A DNA stretch of 64,000 bases from positions 60,151,850-60,215,849 of the forward strand of contig CM075770.1 in NCBI GenBank assembly GCA_037974665.1, in the 5' to 3' direction. The notes under the pieces were generated by a model. The model saw only the letters and a program-made list of their open reading frames with translations, was not told the origin of the DNA and searched no databases. Shown here piece by piece: positions 24,627 to 36,899 of this stretch. Both the position numbers and the translations under genes were made by a program. Source of the DNA: Ehretia macrophylla. Lineage: Eukaryota; Streptophyta; Magnoliopsida; Boraginales; Ehretiaceae. Position 1 is the first letter of the stretch. Each line of letters begins with the position of its first letter.

Positions 24627-27084
24627 TGTGACGCCCGAGAATTTGCATCATAGTTATAAATAATTGTTGCATATCTTTTGTGCATTTTAATGTGTTTTAT
24701 TTCTAGTTTAAATATGTTTATTTGATTGTCACTATTCATAAAAAAAATTTACTGTCTAAATTGATTGGTTTAATATTTTTCCTAGATAATATGACTTATA
24801 AAAGGAATCGAAAACTTGTACTTTTAGACTTTAGAGTTCGAGAACATGCATTAAAAAAATGATTTGAGCTTCGTGTGAATAGTGTTACGTAGGTGAAACA
24901 TTAGTTTTAATTAGTTAGCAATTATAGGAGTTTTTAACATGGTATTTGCATTTTTCTCATGATACTTGTCATTTAAGAGGCATGAGAAAATTTAAATTAC
25001 TTGCATAGCACGTCGAGAAGGCGGGTGGAAAAAATATTTTGTGTGTCGTAATGAATAGTAAAAAAATTCAGCATTTTGATTTTTTTTCATTTAGCTTGCT
25101 TTGACTTGGATTAAAACTACCTAACCAAACCATTTGACCCAATAACCCAAACCCTTGACCCATGAACCATTTTTAACTCTTATAACCCATTATATACCAA
25201 ACAAAAAAAAAAATCAGCTAAAAAAAAAAAAAAAACCCCTCCCCAAACCCGTGAGTCAACAGGAGCAAAAAAGGAAGAAGAAAATTGTTAGTTTTCACCA
25301 ATTTCATCCATTCCAAGCCTCATTTTAGTGCTCTTGAGCCTAGCAAAGCCATCTCCAAGCTTCTTCTTCTTGTCTAGTGGTGAGAGATGCATAATTTTGA
25401 GTTTTTAAAGTTAGGTTACATTTATGTAAAATTTTGTGATTTGATATATCTTGCTTATATGTGCCTATCTATGCTTAAATTAGCCTTTATTATGATCATA
25501 GAACAATCTTTAATAGTTATTTGAATAATTTTATGGTTGAAAATGATGTTTGGAGACTTGGGGAAGATGATGAATAGTGTCTGTGAATAGTAACCTACGA
25601 ATTTTGGGGTTTTTGCATTTTAATTGTTTTATTGCTTCTAATAGTTTCTATAACCCTTGAGAATGCTATATGTATCATAAGAATGGTGATAACTTGACTA
25701 TAATTGGGAATTTAGCTTGAAATGCAAAGAGGACCTTAAAACAAAATATTGAGTTATACATGTTTGATGATGTAGTTGGTCTTAGAAGTGTTAGGAAGCT
25801 TTTAAAATGTAATTACAACGCTTAATTGTTAATCGGATTATGTTGCTAGTTTATATATGTGTTTTGGATGTAGTTAAAGATTTTGCTAAAGCTAACTTAA
25901 TGGTGTAGCTTAAATGTTTGTAATAATGTCTAAATGAAGTGTAAGAATGTTATACATACTAGAGTGTTATCATAGTTAGTTAAATGCAAGAAAACAACAA
26001 GAAAAGTTTATAAACAAGCAAAGCCCTGACTTGCACAGTCCACTGCCCTGCCTTTCGAAGCTCTTTTGACATAGTAAACGCGTTCTAAAATTTACGAAAT
26101 TTGTACAGAAGCTAGATTAGGCAGTTTAGAGTAAATGTTGATTTCTAGGACTAAGGTTAATTCTAAATTTTTAGCCCTCTGATCACATCATTTCCGAAAT
26201 GTAGCTCAAAAAATCGCTGGTTCTGCCCACCTATGTGTAGTTGCACGGTAAAGGTTATAACTTTTGGAATTTAACTCGGAATTGAGCACCGTTTGAACCT
26301 AAAATTAACTACACTTGAAGAGCTACGTTTATACATAAAAATCAGATAATTTGGAGGCCATTAGCATAGGTAAATGATTGAATAAAGTTAAGCTTCTGCT
26401 AGAAAGTTGGAAAATGAACTTGCTTCCGTGAAAGTTTACATGTTAAGTGTTGAAAACGTGCTTGGTAGTTGATTTTATTTTGGTGGTTAAATGGGGTTGA
26501 GCCATTATGTGATTTTATTGTGTTGGTTACGAATGTCTCTAAGAAATTCTTTGTGATAAGTATATGTTCTATTACATGCAAGGGTTGATCCATTGAGCCA
26601 ATCCAAGGTGTTGAAAGTAGACTAACGCTAGTCCTTGTATCCTTTAGCTACCTGGTAAAGGTGAGGGACTTATATTCTTTTGTGCATCTTAATTTGTTTT
26701 ACTGATCATAAATTATATAATTTAATATGATTGCTTATAATTCCATGTACTTTGATATGAATAGACTAAATATACACTTGACTTTTATTTATATTGTTAT
26801 ATGGCTTATTTATTGTAATCTACGTGCGAAGGCAACCTACTTTGTTGTCCCTCATTTATGTGATTCTTGAATTATATTGTCGTTGCTTGAATTATTGTGA
26901 TCGAATATCGGGTTGCGCAACCTTTTCGGACATGGTAGCGTCGAGAAACACGGGCGGCATCGGGCTTGCCATGCTCCCTCGACTACCATGGTGCCTATTC
27001 CCTTCTCGCTGAGGCATACTCCACTACCCCAGAGGCGTGGTTCACCTGCTGGGCATGGACCTACCTCAGGAGAAAGGGTCGTAG

Positions 27085-27338
27085 TGTAACGCCTCAGACC
27101 CAGCTCCCACGCCTACAGGATACACCCCGCCCATAGGGGACGAGCGTGCATCGAGGCCATGGCGAACCTGCCCGAAAGCGCACTATGCAGTATTGTCCGC
27201 TCTGGCGCCCATACGCCTCACGGATTTGTCTCCCCCAGCCACTGCCAGGAAAAGCGCGCTGCACGATATGAGGAGACTTCTCCTTATATCTAGTATCCCA
27301 GAAGCGTAGCCCTCCGATGTGGGATGCGATTCCTCACA
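27085..27338 (-). repeat. TRIM 3' LTR
   Basis: The terminal repeat on the left in window coordinates and downstream on the minus strand. On the minus strand it reads TGTGAGGAATCG to GGCGTTACA, 254 bp, with TATAAGGAGAAG near its beginning (about 27285), a possible TATA region. Confidence 0.8.
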
Positions 27339-27352
27339 TTCACCCCCCTTAA
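27339..27352 (-). other. TRIM polypurine tract
   Basis: On the minus strand TTAAGGGGGGTGAA lies immediately before the 3' LTR start TGTGAGG, the expected position of the plus-strand primer. Confidence 0.75.
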
Positions 27353-27394
27353 GGAGGCCCGCGCCCTCGCGGGCTAACGGCACAAAGGAAGGTC

Positions 27395-27407
27395 GGCTCT
27401 GATACCA
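27395..27407 (-). other. TRIM primer-binding site (initiator tRNA-Met)
   Basis: On the minus strand the sequence is TGGTATCAGAGCC, the classic plant primer-binding site complementary to the 3' end of initiator tRNA-Met. It fixes the orientation of the TRIM. Confidence 0.88.
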
Positions 27408-27644
27408 GCTCCCACGCCTGCAGGGATACGCCTCGCCACAAGGGGATGAGCACGCACCGAGGCCATGGCGAACCTACCCGAAAGCGTACTATGCAGTATT
27501 GTCCGCTCTGGCGCCCATACGCCTCACGGATTTGTCTCCCCCAGCCACTGCCAGGAAAAGCGCGCTGCACGATATGAGGAGACTTCTCCTTATATCTAGT
27601 AGCCCAGACTCCTAGCCTTCCGATGTGGGATGCGATTCCTCACA
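27408..27644 (-). repeat. TRIM 5' LTR
   Basis: The partner repeat, about 237 bp, upstream on the minus strand and directly followed there by the primer-binding site. It is identical to the other LTR over its central ~120 bp and diverged towards both ends. Confidence 0.78.
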
Positions 27645-30600
27645 CGTAGGATCGGGATACATCCGGAGTATCCCAACTTGTTGGTTTATAGGTTTGCCGG
27701 CATTAGCGTGAAGTTCGTGGCTCATGGTCCGAGATTGAAGACTTGGAGTGAACCGTATCCTTTTTATATGTGTTTAATTACTTGTTTACTTGGTTGTGTT
27801 ATTTGATGTTAAATATGGTTTTATCATGTTGCATATTATGTTGCATCACCTCCCTCACTGAGTATACCGGTTGTATACTCACCCTCGTCTCTAACACTTT
27901 TCAGGTTCAGCACCTTCGCAAAGTGATACAGGGAAAGCTCGAGAGTTACCGTGTTTGGTTGGGTTGGCTTTCATTATTAGTACCTACGAATCCATGTGAA
28001 TTAGTGAAGTAATTTGAATTGTAATTTGATTGGCACTATAAAAACTCGGCTTGTAATTGTATTGGATCTTGTTTGTATTTGGTTCATAGGTGGCCTGTAA
28101 TAGCTTAAAGGACTATGTTATTGTTTAATTGTCGTGCATGCTAGCTTGGGTTAATGGAGTTAGTAGGCTAGATTAATAAACAAGACAATTGAAGAGATAA
28201 AGTTAGAATGATATGATAAGTGACTTTATAACATAGTATTTCAATATTTGAGGCCTATGCATGTTTGTGTACCTATTTTGTTGAGTCTAAAGCGTGGATG
28301 ACCTCAAGACAAGGCATAGCTTAGTGGTTGAAGTTGAAATATATGAGAATGTTGGATTATGGTTTCATAGTTGTATTCTATTATTCGCAGGTTTTTAATT
28401 AGTCCGACAAACAGGGGAGACTCCGACCGTTTCTCCCTAAATTTTGTGTCCGGGGTTTAGAATTAGGTTGAGAATAGCGTGATAAATAGGAATCCCGGTC
28501 TCGTGAGGGATCGAGGCGTTACAGGAAGGGGCTACAAACTAAAAATATTAATCAAATTGTTTATATAAATAAATAAATTCAATTGTATGGAATAATATTA
28601 AATATATAAATAAAATTTTATTTTCAGATAATTTAAAACATATTTACAAAATTTAATGTTAAATAATTTTAGTTATATATTATAAAATTAATTCATTAAT
28701 AATTTATTATAACAAATTTTAGTTGTTGAATGCCATTTTGTAGCCCAGTGGTGGCGATTGGCCATCAAACGGCGATGAAAAGTAAAAGTTTGGTGGCTAT
28801 TTTATCGCCAATTGATAGGAAGGGGCTACAAATTAAAAATATTAATCAAATTGTATGTATAAATAAATACATTCATTTATTTTGAATAAAATTAATAATA
28901 TAAATCAAAAGTTGTCTTTAGATAGTATAAAACATATTTACGAAATTTAATGTTAAATAAATTCAGTTATTTATTATAAAATTAATTAATTTATAATTTA
29001 TTATAACTAATTTTAGTTTTTGAATACCATTTTGTGGCCCCGTGGTGGCCATTGGCCACCAAACGGTGACAAAAAGTAAAAGTTTGGTGGCCATTTTGTA
29101 GCCAATAGATAGGAAGGGGCTACAAATTAAAAATATTAATCAAATTGTTTATATAAATAAATAAATTCATTTATTTAGAATAAAATTAATAATATAAATC
29201 AAACATTATTTTTAGATAATTTAAAACATAGTTACAAAATTTAATGCTAAATATATTTAGTTATTTAATATAAAATTACTTAATTTATAATTTATAATAA
29301 CAAATTTTAGTTTTTTAAAGCCATTTTGTAGCCCCGTGGTGGCGATTGGCCACCAAACGCTGACAAAAAGTAAAAGTTTGGTGGCCATTTTGTTGCCAAC
29401 AGATAGAAAGGGGCCTACAATTTAAAAATATTAATCAAATTCTTTGTATAACTAAATAAATTCATTTATTTAGAATAAAATTAATAATATATATCAAAAG
29501 TTGTTTTTAGATAATATAAAACATAGTTATAAAATTTAATGTTAAATAAATTCAGTTATTTATTATAAAATTAATTAATTTATTATTTATTATAACTAAT
29601 TTTAGTTTTTGAATACCATTTTGTGACCCCGTGGTGGCCGTTGGCCACCAAACGATGACAAAAAGTAAAAGTTTCGTGGCCATTTTGTCGGCAATAGATA
29701 GGAAGAGGCTACAAATTAAAAATATTAATCAAATTGTTTATATAAATAAATAAATTCATTTATTTAGAATAAAATTAATAATATAAATCAAACATTATTT
29801 TTAGATAATTTAAAACATATTTACAAAATTTAATGCTAAATATATTTAGTTATATAATATAAAATTAATTAATTTATAATTTATAATAACAAATTTTAGT
29901 TTTTTAAAGCCATTTTGTAGCCCCGTGGTGGCGATTGGCCACCAAACGCTGACAAAAAGTAAAAGTTTGGTAGCTATTTTATCACCAATTGATAGGAAGG
30001 GACTACAAATTAAAAATATTAATCAAATTGTTTGTATAAATAAACAAATTTATTTATTTAGAATAAAATTAATAATATAATACAAAAGTTGTTTTTAGAT
30101 AATATAAAACATATTTACAATATTTAATTTTAAATAAATTTAGTTATTTAATATAAAACTAATTAATTTATAATTAATTATAACTAATTTTAGTTTTGTA
30201 ATACCATTTTGTGGCCTTGTGGTGGCCATTGGCCACCAAACGGTGACAAAAAGTAAAAGTTTTGGGGCCATTTTGTCGCCAATAGATAAAAAGGGGCTAC
30301 AAATTAAAAATATTAATCAAATTGTTTATATAAATAAATAAATTCATTTATTTAGAATAAAATTAATAAAATAAATCAAACATTATTTTCAGATAATTTA
30401 AAACATATTTACAAAATTTCATGTAAAATAAATTTATTTATATAATATAAAATTAATTAATTTATAATTTATTATAACAAATTTTAGTTTTTGAATGCCA
30501 TTTTGTAGCCCCGTGGTGGCGATTGGCCACCAAACAGTGACGAAAAGTAAAAGTTTGGTGGCAATTTTGTCGCCAATAGATAGGAAGGGGCTACAAATTA

Positions 30601-33600
30601 AAAATATTAATCAAATTGTTTGTATAAATAAATAAATTCATTTATTTAGAATAAAATTAATAATATAAATCAAAAGTTGTTTTTAGATAATATAAAACAT
30701 ATTTACAAAATTTAATGTTAAATAAATTTAGTTAGGTAATATAAAATTCATTAATTTGTAATTTATTAATTCAAATTTTAGATTTTTAATTCCATTTTGT
30801 AGCCCCGTGGTGGGCATTGGCTACCAAACGGTGACAAAAAGTAAAAGTTTGGTCGCTAATAGATATGAAGGGGCTGCAAATTAAAAATATAAATCAAATT
30901 GGCTATATAAATCAATAAATTCATTAATCTAGAATAAAACTATTAATATAAATCAAAAGCTGTTTTTTGATTATATAAAACATATTTATAAAATTTAATG
31001 TTAAATAAATTTAGTTAATGAATATAAAATTAAATAATATACTATTTATTATAACAAATTTTGATTTTGAATACCATTTTGTTGCCCCGTGGTGGCCATT
31101 GCCCACCACACGACGACACAAAGTAAAAGTTTGGTGGCCATTTGGTCGCCAATAGATATGAAGGGGCTACAAATTAAAAATATAAATCAAATTGTTTATA
31201 CAAATAATTAGATTCGTTTATTTAGAATAAAATTAATAATATAAACCAAAAGTTGTTTTTAGATAATATAAAACATATTTACAAAATTTAATGTTAAATA
31301 AATTTAGTTATTTAATATAAAATTAATTAATTTATAATTTATTATATCAAATTTTCATTTTTGGATACCATTTTGTAGTAAACGGCGACAAAAAGTTAAA
31401 GTTTGGTGGCCATTTGGTGGCCAATTGATTCGAAGGGGCTTCAAATTAAAAATTTTAATCAAATAGTTTATATAAATAAATAAATTCATTTATTTAGAAT
31501 AAAATTAATAATATAAATCAAAAGTTGTTTTTAGATAATATAAAATATATTTTCAAAATTTAATGTTAAATAAATTTAGTTATTTAATATAAAATTAATT
31601 AATTTATATTTTATTATAAATAGTTTTAGATTTTGAATACCATTTTGTAGCCCGTGGTAGCCGTTGGCCACCAAACGGTGACAAAAAGCAAAAGTTTGTT
31701 GGCCATTTTGTCGCCAATAGATAGGAAGGGGCTTCAAATTAAAAATATAAATCAAATTGTTTATATAAATAAATAAATTCATTTATTTAGAATAAAATTA
31801 ATAATATAAATTAAAAGTTATTTTTAGATAGTATAAAACATATTTACAAAATTTAATGTTAAACAAATTTAGCTATTTAATATAAAATTATTTAATTTAT
31901 AATTTATTATAATAAATTTTAATTTTTGAATACAACTTTGTCACCGCGTGGTGGCCACAAGCCACCAAACGTCGACAAAAAGTAAAAGTTTGGTGGCCAT
32001 TTGGTCGCCAATAGATATAAAGGGGCTACAAATGAAAAATATAAATCAAATTATTTATATAAATAAATAAATATATTTATTTAGAATAAAATTAATAATA
32101 TAAATCAAAAGTTGTTTTTAGATAATATAAAACACATTTACAAAATTTAATGTTAAATAAATTTAGTTATTTAATACAAAATTAATGAATTTATAATTTA
32201 TTAAAAAAATTTTAGTTTTTGAATTCCATTTTGTAGCCCCGTTTTGGCATTTGGCCACCAAACGGCGACAAAAAGTAAAAGTTTGGTAGCCATTTTGTCG
32301 CCAATAGATCGGAAGGGGCTACAAATTTAAAACATTAATCAAATTGTTTGTATAAATAAATATAATCATTTATTTAGAATAAAATTAATAATATAAATCA
32401 AAAGTTGCTTTTAGATAAGATAAAACATATTTACAAAATTTAATGTTAAATAAATTTAGTTATTTAATATAAAATTAATAAATTTATAATTTATTAAAAA
32501 AAATTTAGTTTTTGAATGCCATTTTGTAGCCCCATGGTGGCGTTTGGCCACCAAACGGTGACGAAAAGTAAAAGTTTGGTGGCCATTTTGCCGCCAATAG
32601 ATAGGAAGGGGCTACAACTTAAAAATATTAATCAAATTGTTTATATAAATAAATAAATTCATTTATTTAAAATAAAATTAATAATAGAAATCAAACGTGA
32701 GTTTCAGATAAGTTGAAACAAATTTACAAAATTTAATGTTAAATAAATTTAGTAATATAATATAAAATTAATTATTTTATAATTTATTGTAACAAATTTT
32801 AGTTTTTGAATGCCATTTTGTAGCACCGTGGTGGCGATTGGCCACCAAACGGTGACTAAAAGTAAAATTTTGGTGGCCATTTTGTTGCCAATAGATAGGA
32901 AGGGGCTAAAAATTGAAAATATTAATCAAATTGTTTGTATAAATAAATAAATTCATTTATTTAGAATAAAATTAATAATATAAATCAAATGTTGTTTTTA
33001 GATAATATAAAACATATTTACAAAATTGAATGTTAAATAAATTTAGTTAATTAATATAAAATTAATTAATTTGTAATTTATTATATCAAATTTTTTATTT
33101 TTAATACCATTGCGTAGCCACCAAACAGTGACAAAAAGTAAAAGTTTGATGGCCATTTTGTCGCCAATAGATAGGAAGGGGATACAAATTTAAAATATAT
33201 ATCAAATTATTTTTATAAATAAATAAATTCATTTATTAGGAATAAAATTAATAATATAAATCAAAAGTTGTTTTTAGATAGTATAAAAGATATTTACAAA
33301 ATTTAATGTTAAATAAATTTAGTTATTTAATATAAAATTAATTAATTTATAATTTATTATAGCAAATTTTAGTTTTTGAACACAACTTTGTTGCCGCGTG
33401 GTGGCCATTGGCCACCAAACAGTGACAAAAAGTAAAAGTTTGGTGGCCATTTGGTCGCCAATAGATATGAAAGGGATACAAATGAAAAATATAAATCAAA
33501 TTGTTTATATAAATAAATAAATGCATTTATTTAAAATAAAATTAAAAATATAAATCAAAAGTTGGTTTTAGATAATATAAAACATATTTACAAAATTTAA

Positions 33601-36600
33601 TGTCAAATAAATTTAGTTATTTAATATAAAATTAATTAAGTTTTAAATTATTATAATAAATTTTAGTTTTTGATTGCAATTTTGTGGCCCCGTGGTGGCG
33701 ATTGGACGCCAAACGCCGATAAAAAGTAAATGTTTGGCGGCCATTTTGTCGCCAATAGATAGGAATGGGCTTCAAATTAAAAATTTTAATCAAATTGTTT
33801 ATATAAATAAATTAATTAATTTATTTAGAATAAAATTAATAATATAAATCTAAAGTTGATTTTAGATAAGATAAAACATATTTACAAAATTTTATGTTAA
33901 ATAAATTTAATTATTTAATAGAAAATTAATTAATTTATAATTTCTTATAACTAGTTTTAGTTTTTGAATACCATTTTGTAGCCCCGTGGTGGCCATTGGC
34001 CACCAAACGGTGACAAAAATTAAAAGTTTGGTGGCCATTTTGTCGCCAATAGATAGGAAGGGGCTCCAAATTACAAATATAAATCAAATTGTTGATATAA
34101 ATAAATAAATTAATTTATTTAGAATAAAATTATTAATATAAATCAAAAGTTGTTTTTAGATAATATAAAACATATTTACAAAATTTAATGTTAAATAAAT
34201 TTAGTTATTTAATATAAATTTAATTAAGTTTTAAATTATTATAACAAATTTTAGTTTTTGAATGCCATTTTGTAGCCCCGTGGTGGCGATTGGCCACCAA
34301 ACGCCGACGAAAAGTAAAAGTTTGGTTGCCATTTTGTCGCCAATAGATAGGAATGGGTTACAAATTAAAAATATTAATCAAATTGTTTGTATAAATAAAT
34401 AAATTCATTTATTTAGAATAAAATTAATAATCTAAATCAAAAGTTGTTTTTAGATAATATAAAACATATTTACAAAATTTAAAGTTAAATATATTTAGTT
34501 ATTTAACATAAAATTAATTAATTTAAAATTTATTATAACTAATTTTAGTTTTTGAATACCATTTTGTGGCCCCGTGGTGGCCATTGGCCACCAAACGGTG
34601 AAAAAAAGTAAAAGTTTGCTGGCCATTTTGTCGCCAATAGATAGGAAGGGGCTCCAAATTAAAAATATAAATCAAATTGTTTATATAAATACATAAATTC
34701 ATTTATTTGGAATAAAATTAATAATATAAATCAAAAGTTTTTTTTAGATAGTATAAAACATATTTACAAAATTTAATGTTAAATAAATTTAGTTTTTCAA
34801 TATAAAATTAATTAATTTATAATTTATTGTAATAAATTTTAATTTTTGAATACAACTTTGTCGCCGCGTGGTTGCCATTGGCCACCAAACGTCGACAAAA
34901 AATAGAAGTTTGGTGGCGATTTGGTCGCCAATAGATATGAAAGGGCTACAAATGAAAAATATAATTCAAATTGTTTATATAAATAAATAAATTCGTTTAT
35001 TTAGAATAAAATTAATAATATAAATCAAAAGTTGTTTTTAGATAATATAAAACGTATTTACAAAATTTAATGTTATATAAATTTACTTATTTAATATAAA
35101 ATTAATTAAGTTTTAAATTGTTACAATAAATTTTAGTTTTTCAATCGCATTTTTTAGCCCCGTGGTCGCGATCGGCCGCCAAACCCCCATAAAAAGTAAA
35201 TGTTTGGTGGCCATTTTGTCGCCAATAGATAGGAATGGGCTTCAAATTAAAATTTTTAATCAAATTGTTTATATAAATAAATAAATTAATTTATTTAGAA
35301 TAAAATTAATAATATAAATCAAAAATTGTTTTTAGATAAGATAAAACATATTTACAAAATTTTATGTTAAATAAATTTAATTATTTAATAGAAAATTAAT
35401 TAATTTATAATTTGTTATAACTAGTTTTGGTTTGTGAGTGCCATTTTGTGCGCGCGTGGTGGCCATTGGCCACGAAAGGGTGACAAAAATTGAAAGTTTG
35501 GTGGCCATTTTGTCGCCAATAGATAGGAAGGGGCTCCAAATTACAAATATAAATCAAATTGTTGATATAAATAAATAAATTAATTTATTTAGAATAAAAT
35601 TAATAATATAAATCAAAAGTTGTTTTTAGATAATATAAAACATATTTACAAAATTTTATGTTAAATAAATTTAATTATTTAATAGAAAATTAATTAATTT
35701 ATAATTTATTATAACTAATTTTAGTTTTTGAATACCATTTTGTGGCCCTGTGGTGGCCATTGGCCACCAAAAGGTGACAAAAAGTAAAAGTTTGGTGGCC
35801 ATTTTGTCGCCAATAGATAGGAAGGGGCTACAAATTAAAAATATTAATCAAATTGTTTATATAAATAAATAAGTTCATTTATTTAGAATAAAATTAATAA
35901 TATAAATCAAACGTTGTTTTCAGATAATTTAAAACATATTTACAAAATTTAATGTTAAATAAATTTAGTTATATAATATAAAATTAATTAATTAATCATT
36001 TATTATTAGAAATTTTAGTTTTTGAATGCCATTTTGTAGCCCCGTGGTGGCGATTGGCCGCCAAACGCTGATAAAAAGTAAAAGTTTGGTGGCCATTTTG
36101 TCGCCAATAGATAGGAATGGGCTTCAAATTAAAAATTTTAATCAAATTGTTTATATAAATAAATAAATTCATTTATTTAGAATAAAATTAATAATATAAA
36201 TCAAAAATTGTTTTTAGATAAGATAAAACATATTTACAAAATTTTATGTTAAATAAATTTAATTATTTAATAGAAAATTAATTAATTTATAATTTCTTAT
36301 AACTAGTTTTAGTTTTTGAATACCATTTTGTAGCCCCGTGGTGGCCATTGGCCACCAAACGGTGACAAAAATTAAAAGTTTGGTGGCCATTTTGTCGCCA
36401 ATAGATAGGAAGGGGCTCCAAATTACAAATATAAATCAAATTGTTGATATAAATAAATAAATTAATTTATTTAGAATAAAATTAATAATATAAATCAAAA
36501 GTTGTTTTTAGATAATATAAAACATATTTATAAAATTTTAAGTTAAATAAATTTAGTTATTTAATATAAAATTAATTAATTTATAATTTATTATAACTAA

Positions 36601-36899
36601 TTTTAGTCTTTGAATACCATTTTGTGGCCCTGTGGTGGCCATTGGCCACCAAACGGGGACTAAAAGTAAAAGTTTGGTGGCCAATTTGTCGCCAATAGAT
36701 AGGAAGGGCTACAAATTAAAAATATTAATCAAATTGTTTATATAAATAAATAAATTCATTTATTTGGAATAAAATTAATAATATAAATCAAACTTTATTT
36801 TCAGATAATTTAAAACATATTTACAAAATTTAATGTTAAATAAATTTAGTTATATATTATAAAATTAATTCATTAATAATTTATTATAAGAAATTTTAG

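Larger units (their letters stand above)
27085..27644 (-). mobile_element. TRIM (terminal-repeat retrotransposon in miniature), 560 bp
   Basis: A GC-rich insertion in the solo LTR, flanked by CGTAG (27080-27084 and 27645-27649). Two direct terminal repeats (27085-27338 and 27408-27644) enclose a 69-bp internal part that has a primer-binding site and a polypurine tract on the minus strand and no room for coding sequence. This is the TRIM architecture. On the minus strand it begins TGTGAGGAATCGCATCCCAC, a start common to plant TRIM LTRs. The two repeats differ by about 18 substitutions or small indels in 237 bp, clustered at both ends; the central ~120 bp are identical. It would have depended on enzymes of another element. 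It is the youngest layer at this site. Confidence 0.85.
26911..27750 (+). other. Conserved GC-rich LTR module (copy 2), split by the TRIM
   Basis: The same module as at 19515-19801, here on the plus strand: palindrome GGTTGCGCAACC at 26911-26922 and hairpin GGGATAC-n7-GTATCCC at 27654-27674. The TRIM sits between them, with the CGTAG duplication taken from the module itself (GGTCGTAGGATCGGG in the unbroken copies). Confidence 0.7.
24627..28523 (+). mobile_element. Solo LTR, 3897 bp including a nested TRIM
   Basis: Inserted in a satellite core, with the direct repeat GGAAG at 24622-24626 and 28524-28528. It starts TGTGACGCCCGAGAATTTGC and ends GGGATCGAGGCGTTACA. Without the nested 560-bp element and its duplicated CGTAG it would be about 3.3 kb. 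No coding domain and no internal LTR pair are seen, so it is read as a solo LTR. An A-rich region with TTATATACC near 25190 could be the promoter area; this is weak. The first part is homologous to the LTR that begins at 63682 (both contain ACTTGCATAGCACGT and TTTTGTGTGTCGTAATG). Confidence 0.82.

Noticed and set aside
27183-27570. Open frames inside the TRIM
   Set aside because: They cross LTR and internal sequence of a noncoding element, and their overlap follows from the two direct repeats.
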